From assembly GCA_032871835.1 (NCBI GenBank), contig CM065296.1, positions 55,457,288 through 55,521,287 on the forward strand: DNA of 64,000 bases. Direction: 5' to 3'. This DNA is from Dipteronia dyeriana. Lineage: Eukaryota; Streptophyta; Magnoliopsida; Sapindales; Sapindaceae. Shown piece after piece: positions 47,049-60,141 of the stretch (position 1 is the stretch's first letter; every line of letters starts with the position of its first letter). Both the position numbers and the translations under genes were made by a program. The notes beneath the pieces were generated by a model. It had not been told where the DNA came from. It did no database searches and worked only from the letters and a program-made list of their open reading frames with translations.

Positions 47049-47929
47049 TCAATATGCTGGCCTATTTGGTATGCTTACACCCGGAATTAAATCAATTTGA
47101 TGTTCAATTCCTCTAATTGGTGGCAAACCAATAGGAACATCTTCGGGAAAGAGATCCTCATTTTTCTGTAAAAGATCAACAATAACACTAGGCAAACTCT
47201 TGTTAATTTCATTAGAAACAATTAAAACATCCTTGTACATAAGTACAAGTAAGGGCTGCCTCATGGTTAATGCTTTCTTCACATCGCACATTTTTGCATA
47301 AACACTTATTTTTCTTTCACTCAAGCCTTCCTTTTTTTCTCTCCCATTGTGTTTCCCATTGCTCTCATTTTTACCACCCAACTCACCTTTTTTTTCTCTC
47401 TTTCTTGCTCCCTTCCCAAAGTTTCAGCTAATGAAGATTCAAGCTCTTCATATTGCTGTTTTATGCGCATCTGTTCTTCAAAAATTATCTTTGGAGGCAA
47501 AGGTCCAAGTTGGTATTTCTGTCTCTCCATGATCAAAGAATAACGATTCTTAAACCCATCATGCATTACCCTTCGATCATATTGCCATGGTCTCCCTAAT
47601 AACATGTGACCAGCATACATAGGTACCACATCACACCAAACATCATCCTTATATCTACCAATTGAAAAAGAAATTAACACTTACCGATTTACCTTCACAA
47701 CACCACTATCATTCAACCATTGTAACTTGTATGGTTTTTCATGTTTAATAGTAGGTAATTTCAGTTTCTCTATAAGCAAGGTACTTGCCACATTTGTACA
47801 ACTTCCACTATCAACAATCACATTACCCAACTTGTTAGCAATCAAACAATGAGTATGAAACAAATTTTCAAGTTGCTCACCATGTTCATTATTTTTACTT
47901 TGCAAATTAAGTGTGCGTTGTACAACCAA
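47049..47929 (-). pseudogene. G protease and PR-RT linker, copy 2
   Basis: NVIVDSGSCTNVASTLLIEK with the D-S-G site, then the shared stop after KVNR, then FSIGRYKDDVWCDVVPMYAG and the linker ending IPNRPAY with a stop in place of the Arg codon of copy 1. Near-identical to copy 1 apart from scattered changes. Confidence 0.85.
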
Positions 47930-47968
47930 ATTTTCTCCACTAGAATACTCTACATCACTAGCATCTTC

Positions 47969-49018
47969 TTAATGCGGCATGTCATCTTCATCCTCTCTCT
48001 TACTTTCTGATTCAACTGTCCCATCCCTCATGATCATTACCCTTTTATTAGGACATTCACGTGCCACATGACCATGTCTAAGGCACTTAAAACACATAAT
48101 GCCTCTAGTTTGATTAGGTTGATTCTCACCTCTATCCTTGCTGTCTATTTCATTTTTCCTTTTAGTTTCACCAATTTTAGGCTTTATAATGGGTTTATCA
48201 TCCTTTTTACTCCAATTCGGTTTCCAAGAAGAAGAAGAACCCGAATAAGGTTTTGAATCATACCAATTGCCTTTTCTTTTGAGTTGCCTTTCAATCTTCA
48301 TGGCCACACCCACCATGTCCTCAATCTCCACATAATGTTGTAACTCCACAAGATCAGCAATATTCTTGTTTAACCCACTCAAAAACTGAGCCATGGTGGC
48401 TTCACGGTCCTCCTCCACATTAGCCTTTATCATGGCTATCTCTATTTCCTTGTGATATTCTTCTACACTCATGGAACCTTGTGTCAAAGTTTGTAATCGT
48501 TGACACAAATCCCTATAGTAATGGCTAGGGACAAATCTCCTCGTCATGATTTGTTTCATCTCCAACCAAGTCTCTACGAGTCTTTCACAATTTTTACGCC
48601 TGTCTTTACACAATTGATCCCACCAAACAATAGCATAATCACAAAATTCAACAGAAGCTAGTTTTACCTTTTTCTCTTCGGAGTAGTTATGACATTCAAA
48701 GATCAACTCCACTTTTCATTCCCATTCCAAATAGGCATCCAGATTGTTCTTCCCTTGAAAAGGTGGAATTTTCATTTTAATGCTGCCTATGTTTTTGTCC
48801 ACACCATCAAAACGTCCTCTTCTAGCTTGTCTTCTAGGATTAACGTCTAGACCAATGATGGTAGCTTGGCCATCATCCGTGTCTTCTCCACCATCATATA
48901 CATTATTGACAAAGGCTGGTTGTCTTCCACGTCGTGGTTCTCTTTGCAGTCGAGTAATTGTTTCATCATGTCTTTCTAGACGATCTCCTACATCTCCCAT
49001 CACTTTTAACATATGTTC
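47969..49018 (-). pseudogene. G gag, copy 2
   Basis: MLKVMGDVGDRLERHDETIT to LEWE, then TGA, then MELIFECHNYSEEKKVKLAS and the capsid core as in copy 1. The zinc knuckle reads CFKCLRHGHVAREC. Only a handful of residues differ from copy 1, which indicates a recent duplication. Confidence 0.9.
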
Positions 49019-49832
49019 TGATGAGGACCAGCCAGTTGATCACAATTCAGCTAAGGTTGGAAAAGATCTAGATCCTTTAACCATTCATGGAGGACCAATG
49101 ACAAGAGCTAAAGCTAAAAGGATGAAAGAAGCCTTAACTTGTTTAATGGAAAGCATTTGAAGGAGCAAGCTAGTCAAGATTTGGTCAAGGTTCTAAGGAT
49201 GCAAGAAGAGTATAAAATGGTTAACATGTTTCAAACAAGTCCAAATCCCGAAGACAAGAGTCCAGCCTTGTTAGAATGAAGTATTCTAGCCTATCTTGAA
49301 GAATAAAAGGCCATTCAACCATGTTGGGTTTTGTGGGCCTATTTTATAATTAGTTTGGGTTTAATTATGTTGGGTTTTGTGGGCTTATTTTCTGATAAGT
49401 TTGGGTTTTAATTGTGTTGGGTTTTGTGGGCTTATTTTATGAATAGTTTGGGTTTTTGTGTTGGGTTTTATTTTGTTAAGTGTGAGTTCATGTGTTCTTT
49501 GATTAGGTATAAGGAGTTACAAAGGATGACTACTTTATAGCCATTATTCATGGTCTAAATGTCATTTCGTGGGAGGTTACACATTTAATGAGCAGTTATA
49601 TTTATTTTGTATTGTCCTTGGCCTTTGTTCTATATAAACAATACTGTTTTTTCTAAGTAAGGGCAGAGATTTGAGTAATATAAGCTTATTTGAGCACTTT
49701 GTGAGTGTTTTGTTTTTAAGTTCTTGCATGAACTTTGGAACTTATCAAGCTTATTCAGCTTGTGGCGTTCAACAACATCAAAATCTTTGTTTTGCCTTTA
49801 AACTTATCAAACTTCATAGTTTGTGGCGTTAT
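49019..49832 (+). repeat. Inverted right LTR of G, first part (copy 2)
   Basis: TGATGAGGACC to TTGTGGCGTTAT. Interrupted by the H array at GTTAT; the remaining 195 bp of this LTR lie at 62063-62257. Confidence 0.85.
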
Positions 49833-50975
49833 TGATATGAACCTCACCAAGAGCAGTGAGACCCGGAACCAATATATGGTAACGAAGGATCGTTTTCTAA
49901 TCAAGTTTTTAAACAAGAATATTATCGGACCGCGACCCGTTATCTATATGGAGATAAGTAACAACTGAATCAAGAAAATTGTAGACGCCACACTCAAGAA
50001 TAAGAAAGAAGGTGAGTGAAAAGTCAAGGTTTGAACGCCACAAGGTATAACCTTGATAAGTTCACAAGTTTTATGAAGAACCAAAGAGAAAATTCTGTCA
50101 AATTTATTTCTATTCAAAATCTATCCTCAAATTACATCAATTGGACCATTTTATACTAAAAATATGAAAGACCTAAAAGGGAATAAATATTAGGAAATTA
50201 ATGCCTTACAATCATGAAAATAAATGCAAACAAATTTAGGAAATAAATAAATACTAAACTAGCAACTATTGACTTGCTTCATAATTGAAAAGCTAAATCT
50301 GGAAACAAATCAGCCCTTTAATTTGGGAAACAAATCAACTATAATTCCTTGGAAATTAAAAGGAAATAAATCAGCCAAAGTTGACTATTCTCCTAGCTTG
50401 TACCACATGCCCAAGTCTTCCTTATTCGGCCCAATCCATTGTCTTGATGATATTAATTAAGGCTTGGTCTTCATGTTAGCCGAATTTGGACTTTAACAAC
50501 TCAGAATCAGCCCATCAATAAATGCTTCATTGATCCTATTGCTTTAATGTAATTGGCCCAACTGGAATATGCAATGGATCCTTTGGTGACGCTTCTTGAT
50601 TCTCATCATTCCCCCTCTCTTCAAAAGGATTCGTCCTCGAATCTTCACCATAATGTTGTTGATAGTCTGAACCATGAAATACGGTTCCCCTATTTTATCT
50701 TTGTTTGATGAATCACTTTTGAAAGACATATTATTTTTTTGTTACATCAATGCTTGGAATCAAGAAAAGAAAAAGAAATAGTTGATATAAGTTCAACAAC
50801 ACAACCTAAAAAAAATGTACTATTTTTTGTTGGATCTTTTTTTTTTATAACGAAACTAATCAAACTTTTTTTTTTTTGTAAAAAATCTGATTTTTTTTTT
50901 ATCAAATAGAAAAATAGAAGAAGAAGAACAATGATAGATTAAACATGATTTAGAAGCCTAAGCTCTGATACCAAC
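49833..50975 (-). repeat. H unit 1 (type A)
   Basis: LTR 49833-50608. Variant marks: GAGATAAGTAACAACTGAATC in place of the usual GATAAGAACCAACGGTATC, TGATATTAATTAAGG, and GCTTTAATG, which puts a stop into the 78-codon ORF. Its tail matches that of unit 7. Confidence 0.85.
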
Positions 50976-52123
50976 TGATATGAACCTCACCAAGAGCAGT
51001 GAGACCCGGAACCAATATATGGTAACGAAAGATCGTTTTCTAATCAAGTTTTTAAACAAGAATATTATCGGACCGCGACCTGTTATCTATGTGCAGATAA
51101 GAACCAACGGTATCAAGAAAATTGTAGACGCCACACTCAAGAATAAGAAAGAAGGTGAGTGATAAGTCAAGGTTTGAACGCCACAAGGTATGACCTTGAT
51201 AAGTTAACAAGTTCTATGACGAACCAAAGAGAAAATTCTCTCAAATATATTTCTATTCAAAATCTATTCTTAAATTACATCAATTGGTCCATTTTATATT
51301 AAAAATATCTAAGACCTAAAAGGGAATAAATATTAGGAAATTAATGCCTTACAATTATGAAAATAAATGCAAACAAATTTAGGAAATAAATAAATAAATA
51401 CTAAACTAGCAACTATTGACTTGCTTCCTAATTGGAAAGCTAAATCTGGAAACAAATAAGCCCTTTAATTTGGGAAACAAATCAACTATAATTCCTTGGA
51501 AATTAAAAGGAAATAAATCAGCCAAAGTTGACTATTCTCCTAGCTTGTACCACATGCCCAAGTCTTCCTTATTCGGCCCAATCCATTGTCTTGATGACAT
51601 TAATTAAGGCTTGGTCTTCATGTTAGCAGAATTTGGACTTTAACAACTCAGAATCAACCCATCAATAAATGCTTCATTGATCCTATTGCTTTCATGTAAT
51701 TGGCCCAACAGGAATATGCAATGGATCCTTTGGTGACGCTTCTTGATTCTCATCATTCCCCCTCTCTTCAAATGGATTCGTCCTCTAATCTTCACCATAA
51801 TGTTTTTGATAGTCTGAACCATGAAATATGGTTCCCCTATTTTATCTTTGTTTGATGAATCACTTTTGAAAGACATATTATTTTTTTGTTACATCAATGC
51901 TTGGAATCGAGAAAAGAAAAAGAAACAGTTGATATAAGTTCAACTACACAACCTAAAAAAAATGTACTATTTTTTGTTGGATCTTTTTTTTTTTATAACG
52001 AAACTAATCAAACTTTTTTTTTTTTGTAAAAAATCTGATTTTTTTTTTATCAAATAGAAAAATAGAAGAAGAAGAACAATGATAGATTAAACCTGATTTA
52101 GAAGCCTAAGCTCTGATACCAAC
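50976..52123 (-). repeat. H unit 2 (type B)
   Basis: LTR 50976-51755. Marks: CTATGTGCAGATAAG, CTCAAATATATTTC, CAACAGGAATATG, GGAATCGAG. PBS at 52110-52121 (reverse). Matches unit 8. Confidence 0.85.
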
Positions 52124-53272
52124 TGATATGAACCTCACCAAGAACAGTGAGACCCGGAACCAATATATGGTAACGAAAAATCGTTTTCTAATCAAGTTTT
52201 TAAACAAGAATATTATCGGACGGCGACCTGTTTTCTATATGCAGATAAGAACCAACAGTATCAAGAAAATTGTAGATGCCACACTCAAGAATAAGAAAGA
52301 AGGTGAGTGATAAGTCAAGGTTTGAAAGCCACAAGGTATGACCTTGATAAGTTCACAAGTTCTATGAAGAACCAAAGAGAAAATTCTCTCAAATTTATTT
52401 CTATTCAAAATCTATTCTCAAATTACATCAATTGGTACATTTTATACTAAAAATATCTAAGACCTAAAAGGGAATAAATATTAGGAAATTAATGCCTTAC
52501 AATCATGAAAATAAATGCAAACAAATTTAGGAAATAAATAAATAAATACTAAACTAGCAACTATTGACTTGCTTCCTAATTGGAAAGCTAAATCTGGAAA
52601 CAAATCAGCCCTTTAATTTGGGAAACAAATCAACTATAATTCCTTGGAAATTAAAAGGAAATAAATCAGCCAAAGTTGACTATTCTCCTAGCTTGTACCA
52701 CATGCCCAAGTCTTCCTTATTCGGCCCAATCCATTGTCTTGATGACATTAATTAAGGCTTGGTCTTCATGTTAGCCGAATTTGGACTTTAACAACTCAGA
52801 ATCAACCCATCAATAAATGCTTCATTGATCCTATTGCTTTCATGTAATTGGCCCAACTGGAATATGCAATGGATCCTTTGGTGACGCTTCTTGATTCTCA
52901 TCATTCCCCCTCTCTTCAAAAGGATTGGTCCTCTAATCTTCACCATAATGTTTTTGATAGTCTGAACCATTAAATATGGTTCCCCTATTTTATCTTTGTT
53001 TGATGAATCACTTTTGAAAGACATATTATTTTTTTGTTACATCAATGCTTGGAATCAAGAAAAGAAAAAGAAACAGTTGATATAAGTTCAATTACACAAC
53101 CTAAAAAAAATGTACTATTTTTTTGTTGGATCTTTTTTTTTTTATAACGAAACTAAGCAAACTTTTTTTTTTTTGTAAAAAATCTGATTTTTTTTTTATC
53201 AAATAGAAAAATAGAAGAAGAAGAACAATGATAGATTAAACCTGATTTAGAAGCCTAAGCTCTGATACCAAC
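52124..53272 (-). repeat. H unit 3 (type C)
   Basis: Marks: AAGAACAGTGAG, GGACGGCGACCTGTTTTC, GGATTGGTCCTCTAATC. Matches unit 9. Confidence 0.85.
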
Positions 53273-54413
53273 TGATATGAACCTCATCAAGAGCAGTGAG
53301 ACCCGGAACCAATATATGGTAACGAAAAATTATTTTCTAATCAAGTTTTTAAACAAGAATATTATCGGACGGCGACCTGTTTTCTATATGCAGATAAGAA
53401 CCAACGGTATCAAGAAAATTGTAGATGCCACACTCAAGAATAAGAAAGAAGGTGAGTGATAAGTCAAGGTTTGAAAGCCACAAGGTATGACCTTGATAAG
53501 TTCACAAGTTCTATGAAGAACCAAAGAGAAAATTCTCTCAAATTTATTTCTATTCAAAATCTATCCTCAAATTACATCAATTGGTACATTTTATACTAAA
53601 AATATCTAAGACCTAAAACGTAATAAATATTAGGAAATTAATGCCTTACAATCATGAAAATAAATGCAAACAAATTTAGGAAATATATAAATAGATACTA
53701 AACCAGCAACAATTGATTTGTTTCCTAATTGGAAAGCTAAATCTGGAAACAAATCAGCCCTTTAATTTGGGAAACAAATCAACTATAATTCCTTGGAAAT
53801 TAAAACGAAATAAATAAGCCAAAGTTGACTATTCTCCTAGCTTGTACCATATGCCCAAGTCTTCCTTATTTGGCCCAATCCATTGTCTTGATGACATTAA
53901 TTAAGGCTTGGTCTTCATGTTAGCCGAATTTGGACTTTAACAACTCAGAATCAGCACATCAATAAATGCTTCTTTGATCCTATTGCTTTCATGTAATTGG
54001 CCTAACTAGAATATGCAATGGATCCTTTGGTGACGCTTCTTGATTCTCATAATTCCCCTCTCTTCAAAAGGATTCGTCCTCGAATCTTAACCATAATGTT
54101 GTTGATAGTCTGAACCATGAAATATGGTTCCCCTCTTTTATCTTTGTTTGATGAATCACTTTTGAAAGACATATTTTTTTTTTATATCAATTCTTGGAAT
54201 CAAGAAAAGAAAAAGAAATAGTTGATATAAGTTCAACTACATAACCTTAAAAAAATGTACTATTTTTTGTTGGATTTTTTTTTTTATAACGAAACTAATC
54301 AAACTTTTTTTTCTTTTGTAAAAAATCTGATTTTTTTTGTCAAATAGAAAAATAGAAGAAGAAGAACAACGATAGATTAAACCTGATTTAGAAGCCTAAG
54401 CTCTGATACCAAC
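53273..54413 (-). repeat. H unit 4 (type D)
   Basis: Marks: CCTCATCAAGAGC, AAAATTATTTTC, AAATATATAAATAGATAC, CTCATAATTCCCC (LTR terminus changed and one G lost from the PPT), GACATATTTTTTTTTTATATC. About 8 bp shorter than neighbours. Matches units 6 and 10. Confidence 0.85.
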
Positions 54414-55561
54414 TGATATGAACCTCACCAAGAACAGTGAGACCCGGAACCAATATATGGTAACGAAGGATCGTTTTCTAATCAAGTTTTTAAACAAGAA
54501 TATTATCGGACCGCGACCAGTTATCTATATGAAGATAAGAACCAACGGTATCAAGAAAATTGTAGACGCCACACTCATGAATAAGAAAGAAGGTGAGTGA
54601 TAAGTCAATGTTTGAACGCCACAAGGTATAACCTTGATAAGTTCACAAGTTTTATGAAGAACCAAAGAGAAAATTCTCTCAAATTTATTTCTATTCAAAA
54701 TCTATCCTCAAATTACATCAATTGGTACATTTTATACTAAAAATATCTAAGACCTAAAACGGAATAAATATTAGGAAATTAATGCCTTACAATCATGAAA
54801 ATAAATGCAAACAAATTTAGGAAATAAATAAATAAATACTAAACTAGCAACTATTGACTTGCTTCCTAATTGGAAAGCTAAATCTGGAAACAAATCAGCC
54901 CTTTAATTTGGGAAACAAATCAACTATAATTCCTTGGAAATTAAAAGGAAATAAATCAGCCAAAGTTGACTATTCTCCTAGCTTGTACCACATGCCCAAG
55001 TCTTCCTTATTCGGCCCAATCCATTGTCTTGATGACATTAATTAAGGCTTGGTCTTCATGTTAGCCGAATTTGGACTTTAACAACTCAGAATCAACCCAT
55101 CAATAAATGCTTCATTGATCCTATTGCTTTCATGTAATTGGCCCAACTGGAATATGCAATGGATCCTTTGGTGACGCTTCTTGATTCTCATCATTCCCCC
55201 TCTCTTCAAAAGGATTGGTCCTCTAATCTTCACCATAATGTTTTTGATAGTCTGAACCATGAAATATGGTTCCCCTATTTTATCTTTGTTTGATGAATCA
55301 CTTTTGAAAGACATATTATTTTTTTGTTACATCAATGCTTGGAATCAAGAAAAGAAAAAGAAACAATTGATATAAGTTCAATTACACAACCTAAAAAAAA
55401 TGTACTATTTTTTGTTGGATCTTTTTTTTTTTATAACGAAACTAAGCAAACTTTTTTTTTTTTGTAAAAAATCTGATTTTTTTTTTATCAAATAGAAAAA
55501 TAGAAGAAGAAGAACAATGATAGATTAAACCTGATTTAGAAGCCTAAGCTCTGATACCAAC
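54414..55561 (-). repeat. H unit 5 (type E head, C-like tail)
   Basis: The head has CGACCAGTTATCTATATGAAG and ACTCATGAATAAG (type E); the tail has GGATTGGTCCTCTAATC and AATGTTTTTGATAG as in type C. A mosaic within one unit. Confidence 0.85.
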
Positions 55562-56701
55562 TGATATGAACCTCATCAAGAGCAGTGAGACCCGGAACCA
55601 ATATATGGTAACGAAAAATTATTTTCTAATCAAGTTTTTAAACAAGAATATTATCGGACGGCGACCTGTTTTCTATATGCAGATAAGAACCAACGGTATC
55701 AAGAAAATTGTAGATGCCACACTCAAGAATAAGAAAGAAGGTGAGTGATAAGTCAAGGTTTGAAAGCCACAAGGTATGACCTTGATAAGTTCACAAGTTC
55801 TATGAAGAACCAAAGAGAAAATTCTCTCAAATTTATTTCTATTCAAAATCTATCCTCAAATTACCTCAATTGGTACATTTTATACTAAAAATATCTAAGA
55901 CCTAAAACGGAATAAATATTAGGAAATTAATGCCTTACAATCATGAAAATAAATGCAAACAAATTTAGGAAATATATAAATAGATACTAAACTAGCAACA
56001 ATTGACTTGTTTCCTAATTGGAAAGCTAAATCTGGAAACAAATCAGCCCTTTAATTTGGGAAACAAATCAACTATAATTCCTTGGAAATTAAAACGAAAT
56101 AAATAAGCCAAAGTTGACTATTCTCCTAGCTTGTACCATATGCCCAAGTCTTCCTTATTTGGCCCAATCCATTGTCTTGATGACATTAATTAAGGCTTGG
56201 TCTTCATGTTAGCCGAATTTGGACTTTAACAACTCAGAATCAGCACATCAATAAATGCTTCTTTGATCCTATTGCTTTCATGTAATTGGCCTAACTAGAA
56301 TATGCAATGGATCCTTTGGTGACGCTTCTTGATTCTCATAATTCCCCTCTCTTCAAAAGGATTCGTCCTCGAATCTTAACCATAATGTTGTTGATAGTCT
56401 GAACCATGAAATATGGTTCCCCTCTTTTATCTTTGTTTGATGAATCACTTTTGAAAGACATATTTTTTTTTTATATCAATTCTTGGAATCAAGAAAAGAA
56501 AAAGAAATAGTTGATATAAGTTCAACTACATAACCTAAAAAAAATGTACTATTTTTTGTTGGATTTTTTTTTTATAACGAAACTAATCAAACTTTTTTTT
56601 CTTTTGTAAAAAATCTGATTTTTTTTGTCAAATAGAAAAATAGAAGAAGAAGAACAACGATAGATTAAACCTGATTTAGAAGCCTAAGCTCTGATACCAA
56701 C
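55562..56701 (-). repeat. H unit 6 (type D)
   Basis: Near-identical to unit 4 along its length, including CTCATAATTCCCC and the short PPT. Confidence 0.85.
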
Positions 56702-57848
56702 TGATATGAACCTCACCAAGAGCAGTGAGACCCGGAACCAATATATGGTAACGAAGGATCGTTTTCTAATCAAGTTTTTAAACAAGAATATTATCGGACC
56801 GCGACCAGTTATCTATATGAAGATAAGAACCAACGGTATCAAGAAAATTGTAGACGCCACACTCATGAATAAGAAAGAAGGTGAGTGATAAGTCAATGTT
56901 TGAACGCCACAAGGTATAACCTTGATAAGTTCACAAGTTTTATGAAGAACCAAAGAGAAAATTCTCTCAAATTTATTTCTATTCAAAATCTATCCTCAAA
57001 TTACATCAATTGGTACATTTTATACTAAAAATATCTAAGACCTAAAACGGAATAAATATTAGGAAATTAATGCCTTACAATCATGAAAATAAATGCAAAC
57101 AAATTTAGGAAATATATAAATAGATACTAAACTAGCAACAATTGACTTGTTTCCTAATTGGAAAGCTAAATCTGGAAACAAATCAGCCCTTTAATTTGGG
57201 AAACAAATCAACTATAATTCCTTGGAAATTAAAAGGAAATAAATCAGCCAAAGTTGACTATTCTCCTAGCTTGTACCACATGCCCAAGTCTTCCTTATTC
57301 GGCCCAATCCATTGTCTTGATGATATTAATTAAGGCTTGGTCTTCATGTTAGCCGAATTTGGACTTTAACAACTCAGAATCAGCCCATCAATAAATGCTT
57401 CATTGATCCTATTGCTTTAATGTAATTGGCCCAACTGGAATATGCAATGAATCCTTTGGTGACGCTTCTTGATTCTCATCATTCCCCCTCTCTTCAAAAG
57501 GATTCGTCCTCGAATCTTCACCATAATGTTGTTGATAGTCTGAACCATGAAATACGGTTCCCCTATTTTATCTTTGTTTGATGAATCACTTTTGAAAGAC
57601 ATATTATTTTTTTGTTACATCAATGCTTGGAATCAAGAAAAGAAAAAGAAATAGTTGATATAAGTTCAACAACACAACCTAAAAAAAATGTACTATTTTT
57701 TGTTGGATCTTTTTTTTTTATAACGAAACTAATCAAACTTTTTTTTTTTTGTAAAAAATCTGATTTTTTTTTTATCAAATAGAAAAATAGAAGAAGAAGA
57801 ACAATGATAGATTAAACATGATTTAGAAGCCTAAGCTCTGATACCAAC
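56702..57848 (-). repeat. H unit 7 (type E head, A-like tail)
   Basis: E head, D-like middle (AAATATATAAATAGATAC), then a tail with TGATATTAATTAAGG and GCTTTAATG as in unit 1. A three-part mosaic. Confidence 0.85.
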
Positions 57849-58994
57849 TGATATGAACCTCACCAAGAGCAGTGAGACCCGGAACCAATATATGGTAACG
57901 AAAGATCGTTTTCTAATCAAGTTTTTAAACAAGAATATTATCGGACCGCGACCTGTTATCTATGTGCAGATAAGAACCAACGGTATCAAGAAAATTGTAG
58001 ACGCCACACTCAAGAATAAGAAAGAAGGTGAGTGATAAGTCAAGGTTTGAACGCCACAAGGTATGACCTTGATAAGTTAACAAGTTCTATGAAGAACCAA
58101 AGAGAAAATTCTCTCAAATATATTTCTATTCAAAATCTATTCTTAAATTACATCAATTGGTCCATTTTATATTAAAAATATCTAAGACCTAAAAGGGAAT
58201 AAATATTAGGAAATTAATGCCTTACAATTATGAAAATAAATGCAAACAAATTTAGGAAATAAATAAATAAATACTAAACTAGCAACTATTGACTTGCTTC
58301 CTAATTGGAAAGCTAAATCTGGAAACAAATAAGCCCTTTAATTTGGGAAACAAATCAACTATAATTCCTTGGAAATTAAAAGGAAATAAATCAGCCAAAG
58401 TTGACTATTCTCCTAGCTTGTACCACATGCCCAAGTCTTCCTTATTCGGCCCAATCCATTGTCTTGATGACATTAATTAAGGCTTGGTCTTCATGTTAGC
58501 AGAATTTGGACTTTAACAACTCAGAATCAACCCATCAATAAATGCTTCATTGATCCTATTGCTTTCATGTAATTGGCCCAACAGGAATATGCAATGGATC
58601 CTTTGGTGACGCTTCTTGATTCTCATCATTCCCCCTCTCTTCAAATGGATTCGTCCTCTAATCTTCACCATAATGTTTTTGATAGTCTGAACCATGAAAT
58701 ATGGTTCCCCTATTTTATCTTTGTTTGATGAATCACTTTTGAAAGACATATTATTTTTTTGTTACATCAATGCTTGGAATCGAGAAAAAAAAAGAAACTG
58801 TTGATATAAGTTCAACTACACAACCTAAAAAAAATGTACTATTTTTTGTTGGATCTTTTTTTTTTATAACGAAACTAATCAAACTTTTTTTTTTTTGTAA
58901 AAAATCTGATTTTTTTTTTATCAAATAGAAAAATAGAAGAAGAAGAACAATGATAGATTAAACCTGATTTAGAAGCCTAAGCTCTGATACCAAC
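57849..58994 (-). repeat. H unit 8 (type B)
   Basis: Same marks as unit 2 (CTATGTGCAGATAAG, CAACAGGAATATG), offset 6,873 bp. Confidence 0.85.
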
Positions 58995-60141
58995 TGATAT
59001 GAACCTCACCAAGAACAGTGAGACCCGGAACCAATATATGGTAACGAAAAATCGTTTTCTAATCAAGTTTTTAAACAAGAATATTATCGGACGGCGACCT
59101 GTTTTCTATATGCAGATAAGAACCAACGGTATCAAGAAAATTGTAGATGCCACACTCAAGAATAAGAAAGAAGGTGAGTGATAAGTCAAGGTTTGAAAGC
59201 CACAAGGTATGACCTTGATAAGTTCACAAGTTCTATGAAGAACCAAAGAGAAAATTCTCTCAAATTTATTTCTATTCAAAATCTATTCTCAAATTACATC
59301 AATTGGTACATTTTATACTAAAAATATCTAAGACCTAAAAGGGAATAAATATTAGGAAATTAATGCCTTACAATCATGAAAATAAATGCAAACAAATTTA
59401 GGAAATAAATAAATAAATACTAAACTAGCAACTATTGACTTGCTTCCTAATTGGAAAGCTAAATCTGGAAACAAATCAGCCCTTTAATTTGGGAAACAAA
59501 TCAACTATAATTCCTTGGAAATTAAAAGGAAATAAATCAGCCAAAGTTGACTATTCTCCTAGCTTGTACCACATGCCCAAGTCTTCCTTATTCGGCCCAA
59601 TCCATTGTCTTGATGACATTAATTAAGGCTTGGTCTTCATGTTAGCCGAATTTGGACTTTAACAACTCAGAATCAACCCATCAATAAATGCTTCATTGAT
59701 CCTATTGCTTTCATGTAATTGGCCCAACTGGAATATGCAATGGATCCTTTGGTGACGCTTCTTGATTCTCATCATTCCCCCTCTCTTCAAAAGGATTGGT
59801 CCTCTAATCTTCACCATAATGTTTTTGATAGTCTGAACCATGAAATATGGTTCCCCTATTTTATCTTTGTTTGATGAATCACTTTTGAAAGACATATTAT
59901 TTTTTTGTTACATCAATGCTTGGAATCAAGAAAAGAAAAAGAAACAGTTGATATAAGTTCAATTACACAACCTAAAAAAAATGTACTATTTTTTGTTGGA
60001 TCTTTTTTTTTTTATAACGAAACTAAGCAAACTTTTTTTTTTTTGTAAAAAATCTGATTTTTTTTTATCAAATAGAAAAATAGAAGAAGAAGAACAATGA
60101 TAGATTAAACCTGATTTAGAAGCCTAAGCTCTGATACCAAC
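58995..60141 (-). repeat. H unit 9 (type C)
   Basis: Same marks as unit 3, offset 6,871 bp. Confidence 0.85.

Larger units (their letters stand above)
44953..53176. repeat. Second copy of the 8-kb tandem duplication
   Basis: Same order as copy 1: G integrase, RT, PR, gag, inverted LTR, then array. The right limit is inferred from where the truncation point of S1-3 would fall in the third unit; the units themselves have been shuffled, so that limit is soft. Confidence 0.75.
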
